Shown: one piece after another, positions 45,796 to 58,118 of the stretch | Numbering within the stretch: position 1 is the stretch's first letter | How the letters are laid out: every line of letters starts with the position of its first letter | NCBI GenBank assembly: GCA_039707655.1 | Contig: CM077675.1 | Span: 416,019,162-416,083,161 of the forward strand | DNA length: 64,000 bases | From: Elymus sibiricus | Taxonomy: Eukaryota > Streptophyta > Magnoliopsida > Poales > Poaceae | Reading direction: 5' to 3' | Notes under the pieces: generated by a model | What the model saw: the letters and a program-made list of their open reading frames with translations, nothing else | The model's database searches: none | Told to the model about the DNA's origin: nothing | Made by a program: the position numbers and the translations under genes

Positions 45796-48700
45796 ATGGC
45801 ACCACGCAACAGAACTTCATCTAGAAGGCCTCTCTGGGTCATCATCTTGATTGCTTTTGTCTGTGCGATAGTCACCGGAGCCTATCTTTATAAACCCCAA
45901 CATTACACGGGTTGCTACTTGTCAAATTCCTGTGGTTCTCAGCTTCCTCCAGTACCTGTGAGAGTATACACTGATGATGAGATAGCTGCTCGTGCTGTAA
46001 TGAGAGACATTGTTCTGTCACCGCCTGTTCAGTCAAAGAATCCGAAAATTGCTTTCATGTTCTTGACACCCAGTTCATTGCCTTTTGAGAAGCTTTGGGA
46101 AAAGTTCTTCATGGTATGATTTTTGGCACTATTTGCAAAATTAAATAAACATACAGCTGTCTAGTCTTAACTGGAAATTTGTACACCTCAGTGGTTGAAC
46201 TTTCATAATGTGATACTAATACTAATGTCTTCTCCTACTTGGAAGAAATGCATTATTAATTATCATGCCTATCTTTGTGATAAAACTTCGAATTAATAAA
46301 CCTACCTAATGAAAAGAACTGAATGTGCTCACTTGCTCAGTTGCATGTGCATGGATATCGAATACTGAATCCAGCTGCTTGGATGTAATGTGTTAGGGAC
46401 ATGAAGACCGATACACAATATACGTACACGCTTCAAGAGAAAAGACAGTTCATGCAAGTCCAATATTTGCTGGCAGGGATATTCGGAGTGAAAAGGTAAA
46501 TTACAAGAATAGATTTAGAGAACGCCTCTTTTTACACAGTCTGTATTAATTTAGAGACCTTGTTTCATATTGTTTGGATTGATCTACACCGGAAAGGGTT
46601 TTCTCAGATTCTACATAATACATTCACGCCCACTCTACTTTCATGTAATGTTGTAGTTTGTAGTCAAGACTCAGTGTCTGTTAATGCGCTTGAACCAGTA
46701 TGTTTTGTGGGTACTATCATACCCTGTAAAGTCGCCTGCTGCCTGATAAGAATAGTAGATCTAAGTCTGTTTCACAGCATTTTAATTGTTTGAAAATGTG
46801 ATAGTTCAATTTGCCTGTAGGTGGTTTGGGGTACAGTTACTATGATTGATGCAGAGAGGAGGCTCTTGGCAAATGCACTGCAAGATGCCGATAACCAGCA
46901 TTTTGTCTTGCTCTCTGAGAGGTTAGTCATTTCCTTTGTTCTCATCTAATTTTAAATTGAATATCCTTATCCTAATGCTTTGTTTGTTATTGCAGTTGTG
47001 TACCACTGCATAACTTCGATTATGTATATAGTTATCTCATGGAAACAAACATCAGCTTTGTTGACTCGTAAGTGAGCGTCCTGAAGGTTACGTTACAGAT
47101 GATTCTCTATAGATGCAAGTTTTCTTTTAATATTTTAAGCTGAACATATGCCTGATTGAGGGACCTGTTGTATCCCTCTTATTCATTACACACATCATGG
47201 CCTCACCATTGACATGCCAATTATTGTTCAGTTTCGATGATCCTGGTCCACATGGAGCAGGTAGATACTCTGAGCATATGTTACCTGAAATCGTTAAGAG
47301 GGATTGGAGAAAGGGTGCACAGGTGATAATTTCTATGCTTGATTTCCCTGGAAAATGGAATCCTCGTCTCCTTTACCAAATTCAAGTTATTCAATCGCAT
47401 AGAATTGGATTATCAGAAACCTCGTAAAAATGTCAAGAATAATTTAACAGCCCTTCTTATTTATATCATATGGTTGCCAAATGTTGCGTCACATTTTTCT
47501 TCTCTTCGCACTTTCAGAACTTAAAAACATGTCTTTGAATTTCAGTAGCCAACTAGCCATCTGTCTTCCAATTTAAACAATTGCCATGTTTTCCTATAGC
47601 CTAACATCCCACGTTCTGGCGTGTTCTCCTCTTGCAGTGGTTCACGGTGAAACGGCAGCATGCAGTTCTTATACTTGTTGACAATCTTTACTATGGAAAG
47701 TTCAAACGTTACTGTAAGGTAAATATCAGCTAACTCTGACAAAAACCAAAGCAAAATATCATGCAGTGCTTTTTCCTTGAGAATTATGTTGCCATAATGC
47801 ACCCCCTAGATGTTTGTGTAAGACTGTAAGGTATTTCACCTTTGTACGTGCAACATTTTATACGTTATTAATAGTATACATATGAAAAACAGGTAAATCT
47901 CCATGCTATCGCATAATAGTTGTTTCAGCTAGTTTTGTTCTGTCTTCATGATTCAGCTATCACATAATAGTACAAGGCCCACTTTGTTTGTTCATGGTCA
48001 TGAGTTTCAAATTATCTTTAGGTCACCAGGGAGCCAAGCCCATGGCCCCTTGGTTCCATTAGCAAATGAAACCTGGTACAGGGTTTTGTCCAAACTGGAC
48101 TACCGTAGTTCCTTTGAAACACATAAACAGACAGCTACCGAAACAAGGGTGAAATTGGGGATTATGATTCATTGCTCATGATACCTATTACTGTCAACCT
48201 AGCTACATATTTGGATCATACATCCTGTTTTTTGTACAATATTCAGCACCCGTGGTCTAGTACTGTAAAGCTGAAAACATAGAGAGGGCAAGTCCATACT
48301 ATGTTGCTATATAACTGTTTTAAGTTAGTACTACTTTCTTTTAATCAATTGCCAATTTGCCATGACCTACAAGGTTGTGTGATTTCTTTTTCTGCATTTT
48401 CCTGATTTGTATGTTGCCACTGATCTTGTGATCATTGCACTTTGCAGCCTGGAAATGAATATCATAACTGCTATTCTGATGAGCACTATCTGCCAACTTT
48501 ATTTAACGTAAGCACTCAGAAGCTCCTAACCAGGTTTATTTTCACTTTAGCCACCAGCAATATCATAGTGCTATCGTGCCTGCAGATGGTTGATCCAACC
48601 GGAGTCGCGAATTGGTCAGTGACACGTGTTGATTGGTCTGAAGGAAAATGGCATCCTAAAGTTTATAGGGCTGTTGACACAAGCTTTGAACTGCTTAAAA

Positions 48701-49162
48701 GCATAGCGGTGAGCTCTTTATTATACTCATAAAAAAATGAAAATAAAAGGAGGAGGGACACGGGGGTATTTTATTTAGTTAATTTGTGCAAAATGCATAG
48801 TTTTGGAATTTGTCTAACTAAACTTGAAATGTTTGCAGTCCATTGACGAGAGCGTTCACGTGACCAGCAACGCAAAGGTATATAGTTATTTTGATTATTC
48901 CCCCTAATGAACAATTCTGATGAAACCACAAACTGCCAAGTTGCTGCTTTTACATTTTCTGCAACCACAAAGCTGTGAATCATCATCATCCCCTTCTCCG
49001 TGGAGAATCTCACTATTCATCATGTTCTTGCAGCATGAAATGCAGAGAAGACCGTGCATGTGGAACGGCATGAAGAGGCCCTGCTACCTATTCGCACGGA
49101 AATTCTATCCTGAGGCACTCGACACTCTGATGAACATTTTCTCGAATTTCACCGTCATATGA
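45796..49162 (+). CDS. GT14 (core-2/I-branching, DUF266) glycosyltransferase, 10 exons
   Basis: Exons: 45796-46113, 46397-46495, 46821-46921, 46996-47067, 47232-47322, 47638-47718, 48448-48507, 48586-48708, 48839-48877, 49034-49162. All introns are GT-AG and the joined frame is open for 370 codons plus TGA, a usual length for this family. A single hydrophobic segment at residues ~13-33 (WVIILIAFVCAIVTGAYLY) predicts a type II membrane protein, expected in the Golgi. The luminal Branch domain runs from about 70 to 330, with signatures FMFLTPSSLPFEKLW, LLSESCVPL (169-177), GAQWFTVKRQHA (about 225-236), YSDEHYLPTLF (263-273) and WSEGKWHPK. The family transfers sugars onto glycans or glycoproteins; the substrate of this member cannot be told from sequence. 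It is the only clearly intact host gene in the window. Confidence 0.92.
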
Positions 49163-49660
49163 GGACGGAGGCCTCAAGGATTCTTTCTTCGATTGTTTCC
49201 GGCCGTGGCGCTGCAGTCCAGGCGATGTTGTGTTGTAGCTGGTGTCAGTATACACTGCTTGCTCAGCAGAGGTTTGCACGTTTTCAGATGGCACCTGACC
49301 TGGCCTGCTGATCTCTGAAGCAAATTAAATCTCTCGATGGCTAGGCTCTTTTAGTAGTAGCTCTTTTAATGGCGATTTTTGCTGGTGTAGAACAGCGGCA
49401 ACTGCAAAACTGGTGACATATGCTTTGTGAAACGGAATGAGCCAGTTCGTCTGACCGAGAAGTGCTCCGTTCTTTTCTGAAATTGATGCCTGATCTAGTA
49501 TGTGCCTAAAATGAGCCAGTTTTCTTGGGGAGATCTGAAATGAGCCAGTTCGTCTGCCTGAGGTGCTAAACAGACCGGTATCTTTTATTTTGTGCGCTTG
49601 CCATTGCGTAGTAGCCTGATTTTTTTGCGCTATATATGAATAAATTATAATGGAACCACT
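49163..49660 (+). other. 3' UTR of the GT14 gene
   Basis: AT-rich sequence after the stop codon, with an AATAAA polyadenylation signal at 49639-49644. Three related GAGCCAGTT(C/T)(G/T)TCTG segments lie near 49440-49556. Confidence 0.5.
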
Positions 49661-49715
49661 GATAGTTTGCAAGATCTATGTGAACATATTTGTAGAATTG
49701 AGAGGGAATTAATTA

Positions 49716-49795
49716 CTACCTCTGTACACTAATATAAGATGTTTTTGCAGTTCAATTTGAACTGAAAAATGTCTTGCATTAGTTTACATAGGGAG
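49716..49795. mobile_element. Stowaway-type MITE (Tc1/Mariner), ~80 bp
   Basis: Ends CTACCTCTGTACACTAATAT and its near-inverted form ATTAGTTTACATAGGGAG, flanked by TA on both sides (49714-49715 and 49796-49797). The whole element is close to a perfect hairpin around TTCAATTTGAA. Confidence 0.85.
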
Positions 49796-49797
49796 TA

Positions 49798-51760
49798 CTT
49801 ATCAGTCGAGCTAGATGAACATGTGTTTATTACATGCGGGATGCTTTTTTTTTTTAGATTTGTATGAGCAAACTTATAAAATTGATTGAGAATTAGTTGC
49901 TTTCTTTAAATCTTGCCAAGTTTATAAAATAATATTAACTTGCCAAATCAATAGATTCACCATTGCATATGTATTCATAGCATAATTATCTGGTATGGTA
50001 AATGTTGATAATTTTTCCGTCTGAAAGCACAAATTTTTGGTGGATCCTAGGGTGGAATAGCTAAGGTAGCTAGATACCCCCCTTCAAAAATAATTAACAT
50101 TTTAAAAGAGTTGCAGTCAAACTTCTCCGACTTTGATTGCCAATATGTAAATATATATTGAAAGACTCCAAAATAAAATAATATCATTAAGTTTGTGTTG
50201 AAAGTGCTCTTTTCAATTTTTGTTTATCTTTAGGAAACCACATCATATAGATTGTTGTAATTGTAAACTGGCAACAATGTTCATCTTAAATTAGCATATT
50301 GATCTGACTTGGCATAAAAATATTGGCTAGTTTTTAGGTTAAATACTGTTTTGCTAACATGTAGTACAAAGGACACATGATTATTAGTATAATGTTTCCG
50401 TAAATGTAAAAATCATCATTGCCCACAAATTGAAGACGCTTAAATATCTTCCTCACGCAATTGATATTTTTATTTAGCCTTTACATTTTCGGTGGTTACA
50501 GAACCATGTTACTTCCTATCACATGATGCAGATAGCTATGGCATTGTAGATTTAATTCTTCAGTCGCTTTCAACAGATTAAAGACCATGACCTCACATTT
50601 GTGACATCTTCTCCAATGTGACATGCCTTTTTTTTTTCGGAATAATATGACATGTTAAGAATATGGTAAATGTGTTTTCAATCGACGGATCCAAATGGGC
50701 TCGGTCCGATGCTCAAGCACGCATTGTTTGCCCATAGCAGCGCCTTGCCGTGTTTTCCACCGGCTTGCTTCTCGGCATTCAGCCTCTGTTGCGCTCTTTC
50801 GCCGCTCCTCCCCAAACCCCAAACCGCAGGCGAGGAGGGCAGGGAGGTTTAGGCAGAAGGAATTGTTGTAGGAGACGCTGGAGAAGAGGAATGGCGTGGT
50901 GTTCCATGTGTCGGTGACCAACTCCTGCGACAAACAGGGAGCTCCACGAGTTCTGAGGAGCCATCGTAAAAAAAAAAAAAAAACCCCGGGAACATACACA
51001 TCACAACAAACAGTCGTGCGAGCCCTGATTGCAGGCTCTGCAAATGCTAAATTGTCATCGGTGTGGAAGTGTACTTGAAAACAGTAGGCAATTCACTCAT
51101 GTGACCCGAGAAGTTCAGAATTGTTTGAATGGCCACGCTATTCGGCATCCAGCCCCCTCCCTCCCTTTTATGCCAGCGTACCGGATTTTGATGTCACAAA
51201 TTTTCTTTTACCTTCAGTAATCAAAAGATAAACGTAAGAAAAGATGTACCTGAGATAACACTATAACATAAAAATACGGCGTTTTGCGATTATACGTAGT
51301 ACTACAAAATTATGAAAACCTATGTCATCCAAAATAAATAAATCAGCATGAATATAATGATATTATTTTGATCTTACTAACGCTGATATGTTTTTGTAAA
51401 TTTGGAGTCAAGGTTGAAAAAGACATATGAAACACATAGGGCATTGCTGCATTATTCTACCAAGCCTACGGCACAAATCCATGTGACACTCCTCATAACA
51501 CCTAGCCTAGTTAGACTTAGAGAGGTGTTTGGTAAACAAAACTCTATATAAAAACAATACAAGTTTTACCATGGTTGGTCTTTTTTTCAACCGTCCGTTC
51601 TCGTTGATCTAAGGGTCATAAAATTGTTAGTACTCCGTAGTACTGCTTCGTAAGTACTCGAAAGTACTAATATTGGTGGGGTCGGTACTTTTAAGTGAAG
51701 GGCAAATTAGTCCATCATTTCCCCCCCGTACGCTGCTGCCCCTGTCGCCCAATCCAAAAC
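49798..51760. other. Intergenic region
   Basis: Mostly AT-rich with no supportable gene. The segment 50690-50967 is GC-rich and ends in a 16-base A run (50968-50983). A stretch at 51620-51690 has several AGTACT/GTACT repeats upstream of the next ORF. Confidence 0.5.
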
Positions 51761-52000
51761 CGTCGCCGACGAGCCCCATCCTCTTCCATTGACATCATTT
51801 CTCCTTCCCACCGCCGCCCCTGTCGCCAGAAACCGTCGCCGCCGAGCCCCATCCTCTTCCATTGACATCATTTCTCCTTCCCACCGCCGCCCCTGTCGCC
51901 AGAAACCGTCGCCGCCAATCCCTATCATCATCCATTGCCATCATTTCTTCCAAACCGTCGCCGCCGAGCCCTATCTTCTTCCATTGCCCCACATCTCCTC
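51761..52000. repeat. Degenerate tandem repeat, ~73-bp unit
   Basis: Two almost identical units (TCGCCG..GAGCCCCATCCTCTTCC...GCCAGAAACCG, about 51767-51839 and 51840-51912) followed by two shorter, diverged ones to about 52000. It lies in the probable 5' UTR of the ORF that starts at 52005. Confidence 0.75.
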
Positions 52001-52223
52001 TTCCATGGCCACAGCACCGGCGATCCCGTTTTCTGAAGACGAGTACGTGAAGCTCTCCGGCGGCGACGAGGTAAAGTTAGCCAGGCTGAGGGAGATCGGT
52101 TCTTGGTTTGACAACAAGCGGCAGTTAGTGGGGACAGTGCACGTGATGTGCACACATTTGAAAGATAGCGAGAGCACTTCTATCCACCCGGGCGGACTCG
52201 CGCGGGACCCCATAGAGGTCCTC

Positions 52224-53860
52224 TGTAGGACCGAAAGTATGTCTAGAGGGGGGGGTGTGATTAGACTACTTGACCAAATAAAAATCTACTTTTTCCCAAT
52301 TTTAAGTGTTGGCAGATTTTAGCATTCATAGCAAGTCAAGCACACCCTACACATGCATATCTACGAGTATAGCAGCGGAAAGTAAAGACAAGCATGAGTA
52401 GTAAAGGAAGGATAGGAAGATCAAACGCAATTTGTAGACACGATGATTTTTCCCGTGGTTCCGATAGGTGGTGCTATCATACGTCCACGTTTATGGAGTC
52501 TTCAACCCACGGAGGGTAACGGTCGCGAGAGTCCACGGAGGGCTCCACCCATAAGGGTCCACGAAGTAGCAACCTTGACTATTCCATAACGGCTTCCGTC
52601 CACGAAGTACTAGCCTCACTATGGGTAGATCTTCACGAAGTAGGCGATCTCCTTGCCCTTACAAACTTCTTGGTTCAACTCCACAACACGAAGTAGGAGG
52701 CTCCCAAGCGACACCTAACCAATCTAGGAGGCACCACCCTCCAAAAGGTAATAGGCTCGGCAATGTCGATGAACTCCTTGCTCTTGTGCTTCAAGATGAT
52801 AGACTCCTCAACACACAATCACTCTCTCACAGATTTGGCTATGGTGGAAGAGATTGATTTGGTGGAAAGCAACTTGGGGAGGCTAGAGATCAAGATTCAT
52901 ATGGATGGAGTGGAATGGCTTGATCTCAACACAAGGGTAGGTGGCTCTCTCTCAGAAAATCAGTTGGGGCAAGTATGGAATAGTTCTGAGTGCTTCTCTT
53001 TCGAGTGGGTGGTGGTGAAGGGGTATATATAGGCATCTCCAAAAATCCAACCGTTACACCTAAAGTGACCAACTCGGTGACACCGATGTGTGAATCTCGA
53101 TGGTACCGAAGTGACCAAAAGGTGACAACTTTTGAATCTCGGTGAGACCGATATATGAAACTCGGTGGTACCGATTAGGTGACCAACGGTCAGATTACGC
53201 AATCTCGGTGGTACCGATTTTCAGCCATGGCTTACCAGAGAGTTGGTCCAGAAACTCGGTGGCGCCGATCCATAATTCTCGGTGGTACCGATTCCTGTGA
53301 ATGGCTATCCAGAGAGTTGGTCCAGAAACTCGGTGAGACCGACTGGCAAATCTCGGTGGTACCGAAGACTGAAAATAGCTAAACAGAGAGTTGGTAACCT
53401 AAACTCGGTGGCACCGATGCAGAATCGGTTGCACCGACTGGCTAGGGTTTGGCATGGGTCTGTCTGAGTTTGGGAATCGGTGGCACCGAGTGGAAAGTGT
53501 TGGTTGCACTGATTTTGGATATTTGACTTTGGACAGACTTTTGTGGAAGAGCTTGTGGGTGTTTTTGATGACTATCACTTGTGCACGTATGAGCATTTTG
53601 TTCACCAACAGTACCATACCCCCTTTTAATAGTATTGGCTTTCCTATGGACTCAAAGTGATTTCTCACAAAGTAAAATGTAGAGTCCTCTTGCTTGAAGC
53701 TTTGCCAATCCATTTCCTTGCATCTTGGGGTAACTCCACAATCCTTTTGCCATCCCTATCATTGAACTTTTCCTGAAATATGCTTAGTGGAAACATTAGT
53801 TCAATGACATATATGTTGTTATTAATTACCAAAACCACCAAGGGAGCAAATGTGCTTTCA
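52224..53860 (-). repeat. 3' LTR, copy B
   Basis: Plus-strand ends TGTAGGACCGAAAG and GTGCTTTCA. It is 23 bp shorter than the partner LTR, mainly because one palindromic motif unit present at about 61340-61363 is absent here. TATA at 53020-53034 and motif array at 53070-53510 (minus-strand U3). Confidence 0.95.
53020..53510 (-). promoter_or_regulatory. U3 promoter of copy B 3' LTR: palindrome array plus TATA
   Basis: About twelve motifs such as CTCGGTGGTACCGA and CTCGGTGACACCGA in 430 bases. On the minus strand they are followed by the TATA-like GCCTATATATACCCC (53020-53034). The equivalent block of the 5' LTR is 61156-61650. Confidence 0.55.
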
Positions 53861-53874
53861 ATCTCCCCCTTTTT
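53861..53874 (-). other. Polypurine tract, copy B
   Basis: Plus-strand ATCTCCCCCTTTTT, directly inside the 3' LTR; identical to that of copy A. Confidence 0.85.
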
Positions 53875-54346
53875 GGTAATTGATGACAACATATAGATCA
53901 AAGCTTCGACATATGATATAATCAATGAATATAATCGTCGCTTTGAGAAGTATGTGATAAGCAAGAGCTCCCCCTAAATTTGTGCATTATTTTAGATTTG
54001 CGTTTGAATGCAAATGCACAATCGATTAGGTACATGGGGCACTCTTTCATGTCACATACAACTTGGTGGTGTGCGAGAATAATAAGAATGAACATCATAG
54101 CACAACACAATTAAGCAAAGGTGAATGATCATCTCATAAGCATCATAATGATAGGAAATAGTAGCAACACACATTAAGCGTATGATCAAACACCACAAAA
54201 GTTTAACACAAGCAATCAAAAGATCAAATGTTTTTGTAAAGCGATAAAAACCAAACGACCAAACGCTCTCTCACTCGAAGCCTAAAGATCTATATACACT
54301 TCTCCCCCTTTGGCAACAAGTTACCAAAAAGTTCAAAGGTATATAT

Positions 54347-56422
54347 CTAAGCGCTCTTCTGGGGCTGATCTCCTCCGGTAGCTGGTGAAGGAGTCGAGAG
54401 AACTGCGTCGGCGAATACCTCAGCTGATGTCATGGATGGAGTTGGAGTAGCAACGGGAGGTACTGGAGCTGATGGAACTGAGGAGGCTGTAGCAGGTGCT
54501 GATGAAGAAGGCCTCAATTCTGTAGCTGGCACTTTGGCTGATCTGGCATGGGTAGTGAAGTGAGTGCCTGGCCTGAGAGGAGAGTCATCCTCATCATCTG
54601 AAGTGTCAGGACTGGGTACGCTGTCAACTTCCTTCTTCAGCTCATTGACTGTCTTTGTCAACCCATCCACTTTATCATTTAGGGTCTTGATCCTATTCTC
54701 AAAGATCCTCACAAGACTATTCTGATTCCCCAGTATGTCCTTGATGTCCTTCTGCATGCCCTGAACGGTAGAAATCAAAAGATCCATTTGCTCGTTCCTG
54801 GATCTAGGGACTGGAGCACTAGTGGCTCTAGCTGCCTCTGCCTCTGCCTGTGCTGCAGCTGATGTGGGATGATCTGGGTCCATCACCACAACGTTGTCCT
54901 CAAGATCTGGCTGTAGGGGCAAATGGGGCCTGTCAAGAGCAAAGATGTGTTTCTCCAGCTTGGAGTTGATGAGCATCTAAATGTAGGGTGCATAGCAGCA
55001 TGTGCGCTTCTGATCAACAGCAACCCTCTTCACAATCTCTACTATTAAGTCCATCACCCTTATCCTGGTGTGTCTATCAAGATGGATCAGCATGTTGATG
55101 GAATAGCCTCGAATCATCTTCTCATCTCCAGACTTAGGCATCAATGTGTGCCTCAAGATGGTGTTCATGGTGCGGAGGCCAGCCTGGAGGAAGTAAATGG
55201 ATCCTAACTTGTGAGATTTCAAGTTAGCAGCAGGGATCTCATTGTACATGTTCTTCATAGAATCATGGCTCTTCTTGGATTCAGAATAGACATCCAAGTC
55301 ACCATCTTCCACATCCGGGACTCCTAAGATGGTAGCCCATTCCTCAACAGAAGACTCATATCTTGCTCCTTCAGTCATCCATACAATCCTACCATCTCCA
55401 TAGAAGTGAGCAGTGGAGTAGAATTGCATGATCATCTCGTCGTTCCATGCAGTGAATTCTTTGCCAACAAATTCATCTAGGCCAATGCAATGAAAATTGT
55501 CTTGAACATTTGGAAAGTAATCTTCATTTGCCTTGATATACTTCCAGTCAACGTATCTCATGTCACTCACAGCTGGGCTCTTGTCAAGCAAGATTGTCTC
55601 ATAGAAATCTTGTTGCTCCTTGGTGTCGAACCTGTAGTCCACAGCTGTTTTTCTCCTCTGGGCATATGGATCAATTTCTCTCCATGCCCTCAAACCTGAA
55701 TCCTTCCTCTTCTTCATATCTTCAGCAAGCAGGTGGCTGGCATTGTGCTCTAGAAGGTGTGGTCTGAGCTTCATCAAAGCAGTGATATCATCATCATCCT
55801 CAGCTTCCCTGAAAGTGGAGGTCTTGTTCTTGGAAGAAGCTGGTATCTCTCTGGAGAACCTCTTGGGTTTGTCAGCAGCAGCAGCCTTCTTAGGAGCAGA
55901 TTTGGTGCTCTTGGAAGTGTTAGTCTTGGGCATAGCATCTGCCATAAGCTTCTTTTTCTTCTTGGGAGGGGCCTTTGCAGCTGGCTCTACCTCCTCTTCT
56001 GCAGTAGCTGCCTCCTCTGGATCCTCAAACATAGAGGTAGGCCTGCCAACAACATATACAATCCTCTTCCTGGATCTCTTCTTCTCACCAGCCTTCTTGG
56101 GCAAAGACTTCCTGGGAGGCTCAATAGTCATGGTGCCCCTGGAGCTCTCAGGTGCTCTCAATATCTCAGAGCTAGCATACTCCTTCCTGATAGCTTTCTT
56201 CTTCTTGGAAGAAGCGACAGCATCATCTTTCTTAGGCAGCTCATCAGGGATGAAGTCCTCATCCTCCTCATCAGAATTGAGCTTCCTCCTAGTCCTTGTA
56301 GCAGCCTTGGGCAGATCTGGAGAACTAGGCACATCATCAAAACTCTCCTCATGACTAGTGCCTGAACTCATGACAATATTCTCCTCTCTGAAATTGTTCT
56401 CACTGTCATCTGAAGCAGACAT
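54347..56422 (-). pseudogene. ORF2 of the pol-less retrotransposon, copy B (one stop)
   Basis: ATG at 56420-56422 lies just after a predicted splice acceptor (TTTTCACAG|GGTCAG). It reads 481 codons to a TAG at 54977-54979, then 209 more in the same frame to the terminal stop at 54347. Copy A has CAG at the internal stop position, so this is a single nonsense change in an otherwise complete ~690-residue protein. Regions: acidic N-terminus; Lys/Ser-rich linker with KKKKK and KKRSRKR nuclear-signal-like clusters; globular middle (about residues 265-475, DFYETILLDKSPAVSDMRYVDW...) resembling a 'putative plant transposon protein' domain; coiled coil (NRIKTLNDKVDGLTKTV); low-complexity tail. Probably a nuclear DNA- or RNA-associated factor, by composition only. 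Confidence 0.8.
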
Positions 56423-56529
56423 CTCTGACCCTGTGAAAAGAATATAGAGGAGCAGAGGGGTTGAGCATCACAAAGCACAGAGATTTTCAAAAAAATTGAA
56501 CAAGGAAGACATTAGTTTTAGCTTTCTGC

Positions 56530-57250
56530 AGAAGGTATTTCGGTGTCACCGAGTGGTATTTTTCGGAGTCACTGAGACAGACCATATGCATCAACAGAGA
56601 CTTGACAGCCTTTTCGGTGGAACCGAAAAGTTTGCTTCGGTCTCACCGATATGGTTCTCAGTAACCCTAAAACACGATCGGTGGAACCGATTTTTTCAAC
56701 TCGGTGGTACCGAGATGCAATCTGCGGACAGCTAACCCTAAAATCTTCATTGTTCGCTAATCTACGAGAACTCTGGTGGATGGGGAGAATTGCACACAGT
56801 GGCTTATAGATAAGAACATCTCAATGCGCAAGAATCAGATGATGGAGTGCAAGAGAGGATCGGATCCATACCCTAGCTTGGTGACGGTCCGCTACGGTGA
56901 AGACGGCGACGAAGATGCCCGTCGACGGCGAGGATCCCAGCGGCGGAGGAGCACGAGGAGACAAGGGCGACGACCGGGGGGTCCTTTTGGCAGCTTAGGG
57001 TTTTGGAGCGCGACGATTTGTGGAGTGAATTTCAAAGCGTCGGGTTCACAGCATATATACCCCTTGCTGTCGGTGACACCGGTTCGAAATTTTTGGTGTC
57101 ACCGAGTTTCTCAACTGTCAGCTGACAGGGAAACTCAGTGTAACCGAGAATAAGGAATCGGTGTTACCGAGATGGAAAAACAGATCAACCCTTGGCAGTC
57201 GGCGAAACCGAGAAATGTTTATTGGTCACACCGAGTTGCACTTGGGAGGT
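56530..57250 (-). promoter_or_regulatory. Internal ORF2 promoter, leader and intron, copy B
   Basis: On the minus strand: motif group at 57060-57240, TATA-like GGGGTATATATGC near 57050-57062, C-rich leader, donor candidate AGCTAG|GGTATGG near 56875, second motif group at 56530-56720, then the acceptor at about 56430. The arrangement is the same as at 1210-2017 in copy A, although copies A and B differ visibly in sequence here. Confidence 0.5.
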
Positions 57251-58118
57251 TTTGGAGTGCAGCCCTTTTCGACACGGAACTCCGAGTGCATCTCACACAG
57301 AGGGATCGAGAAGTGCTTGATCAAGTTTTGTGATGCAGCAAGAAAAGAATATTAGGTGAGAAAGCATAGATAGCTAGAGAGTGGTACTAGGCATTCTTGT
57401 CCATCCAATTGGCAAAAGAGAAATCAAAAACCAAATAGCAAAAATTGGATGTCCTCGAATGGATAAATAAATGCAGACCAACATGCTCACACAATAGGAT
57501 GTCAAATGAAATCATGGCAAACATGCATAAACATACTAGCATCTATCAAGCATTTTGGCGATGACGGAGTCATCTGTATATGAGTATATTGACTTAGGAG
57601 CCAAGTAAGAATACTTGATCATAGGTCATACTCATCGTTTAAGCACAAGTGGGGTTACCACTTTTACATAAAGCATTTAATGTTGTCACATACTATGAGA
57701 TGCTTTGACTCAAGTCTTAGAGTAAAGCTCCCCCTTGATGTGACATCCCCCCATAGGAGGGATAAACTAACCTTGGGTTTTGTCGATGAAGACTTCATGT
57801 AGGTGAAGTAGTGGTGGATGCTCAAGGTTGATGAAGATCACCATGAGTTGGGAGCATCCTTGTTGTTTCCTTACTCTTCTCACCTACATGGGTTAGTCCC
57901 AACACACAAGAGACAAATACAAGGATATCTATGGACATGGAGTGCAAAGCAAGTGTGATGATGTCCATTGATTTGTTGATTACCTTGTCCCTTGCTTACC
58001 TTTGAGGGAATGTGTGACTCCTTGAACTATTGCATAGAGTTGATGTTGATTGCAAATAGTTCTTGCCAATAATGAATGTGAGTGAATTTCATTGGCGGAG
58101 TCACCCCTCAAGAACTTT
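57251..58118 (-). other. Non-coding spacer downstream of gag, copy B
   Basis: Colinear with 328-1209 of copy A. No gene seen. Includes the inverted purine-rich AAAGCTCCCCCTTGATGTG (57725-57743). Confidence 0.6.

Noticed and set aside
50655..50999. Minus-strand ORF of 114 residues over the GC-rich block
   Set aside because: It starts in the T run opposite the A tract (FFFF) and shows no protein-like features. The block itself is listed only as an observation.
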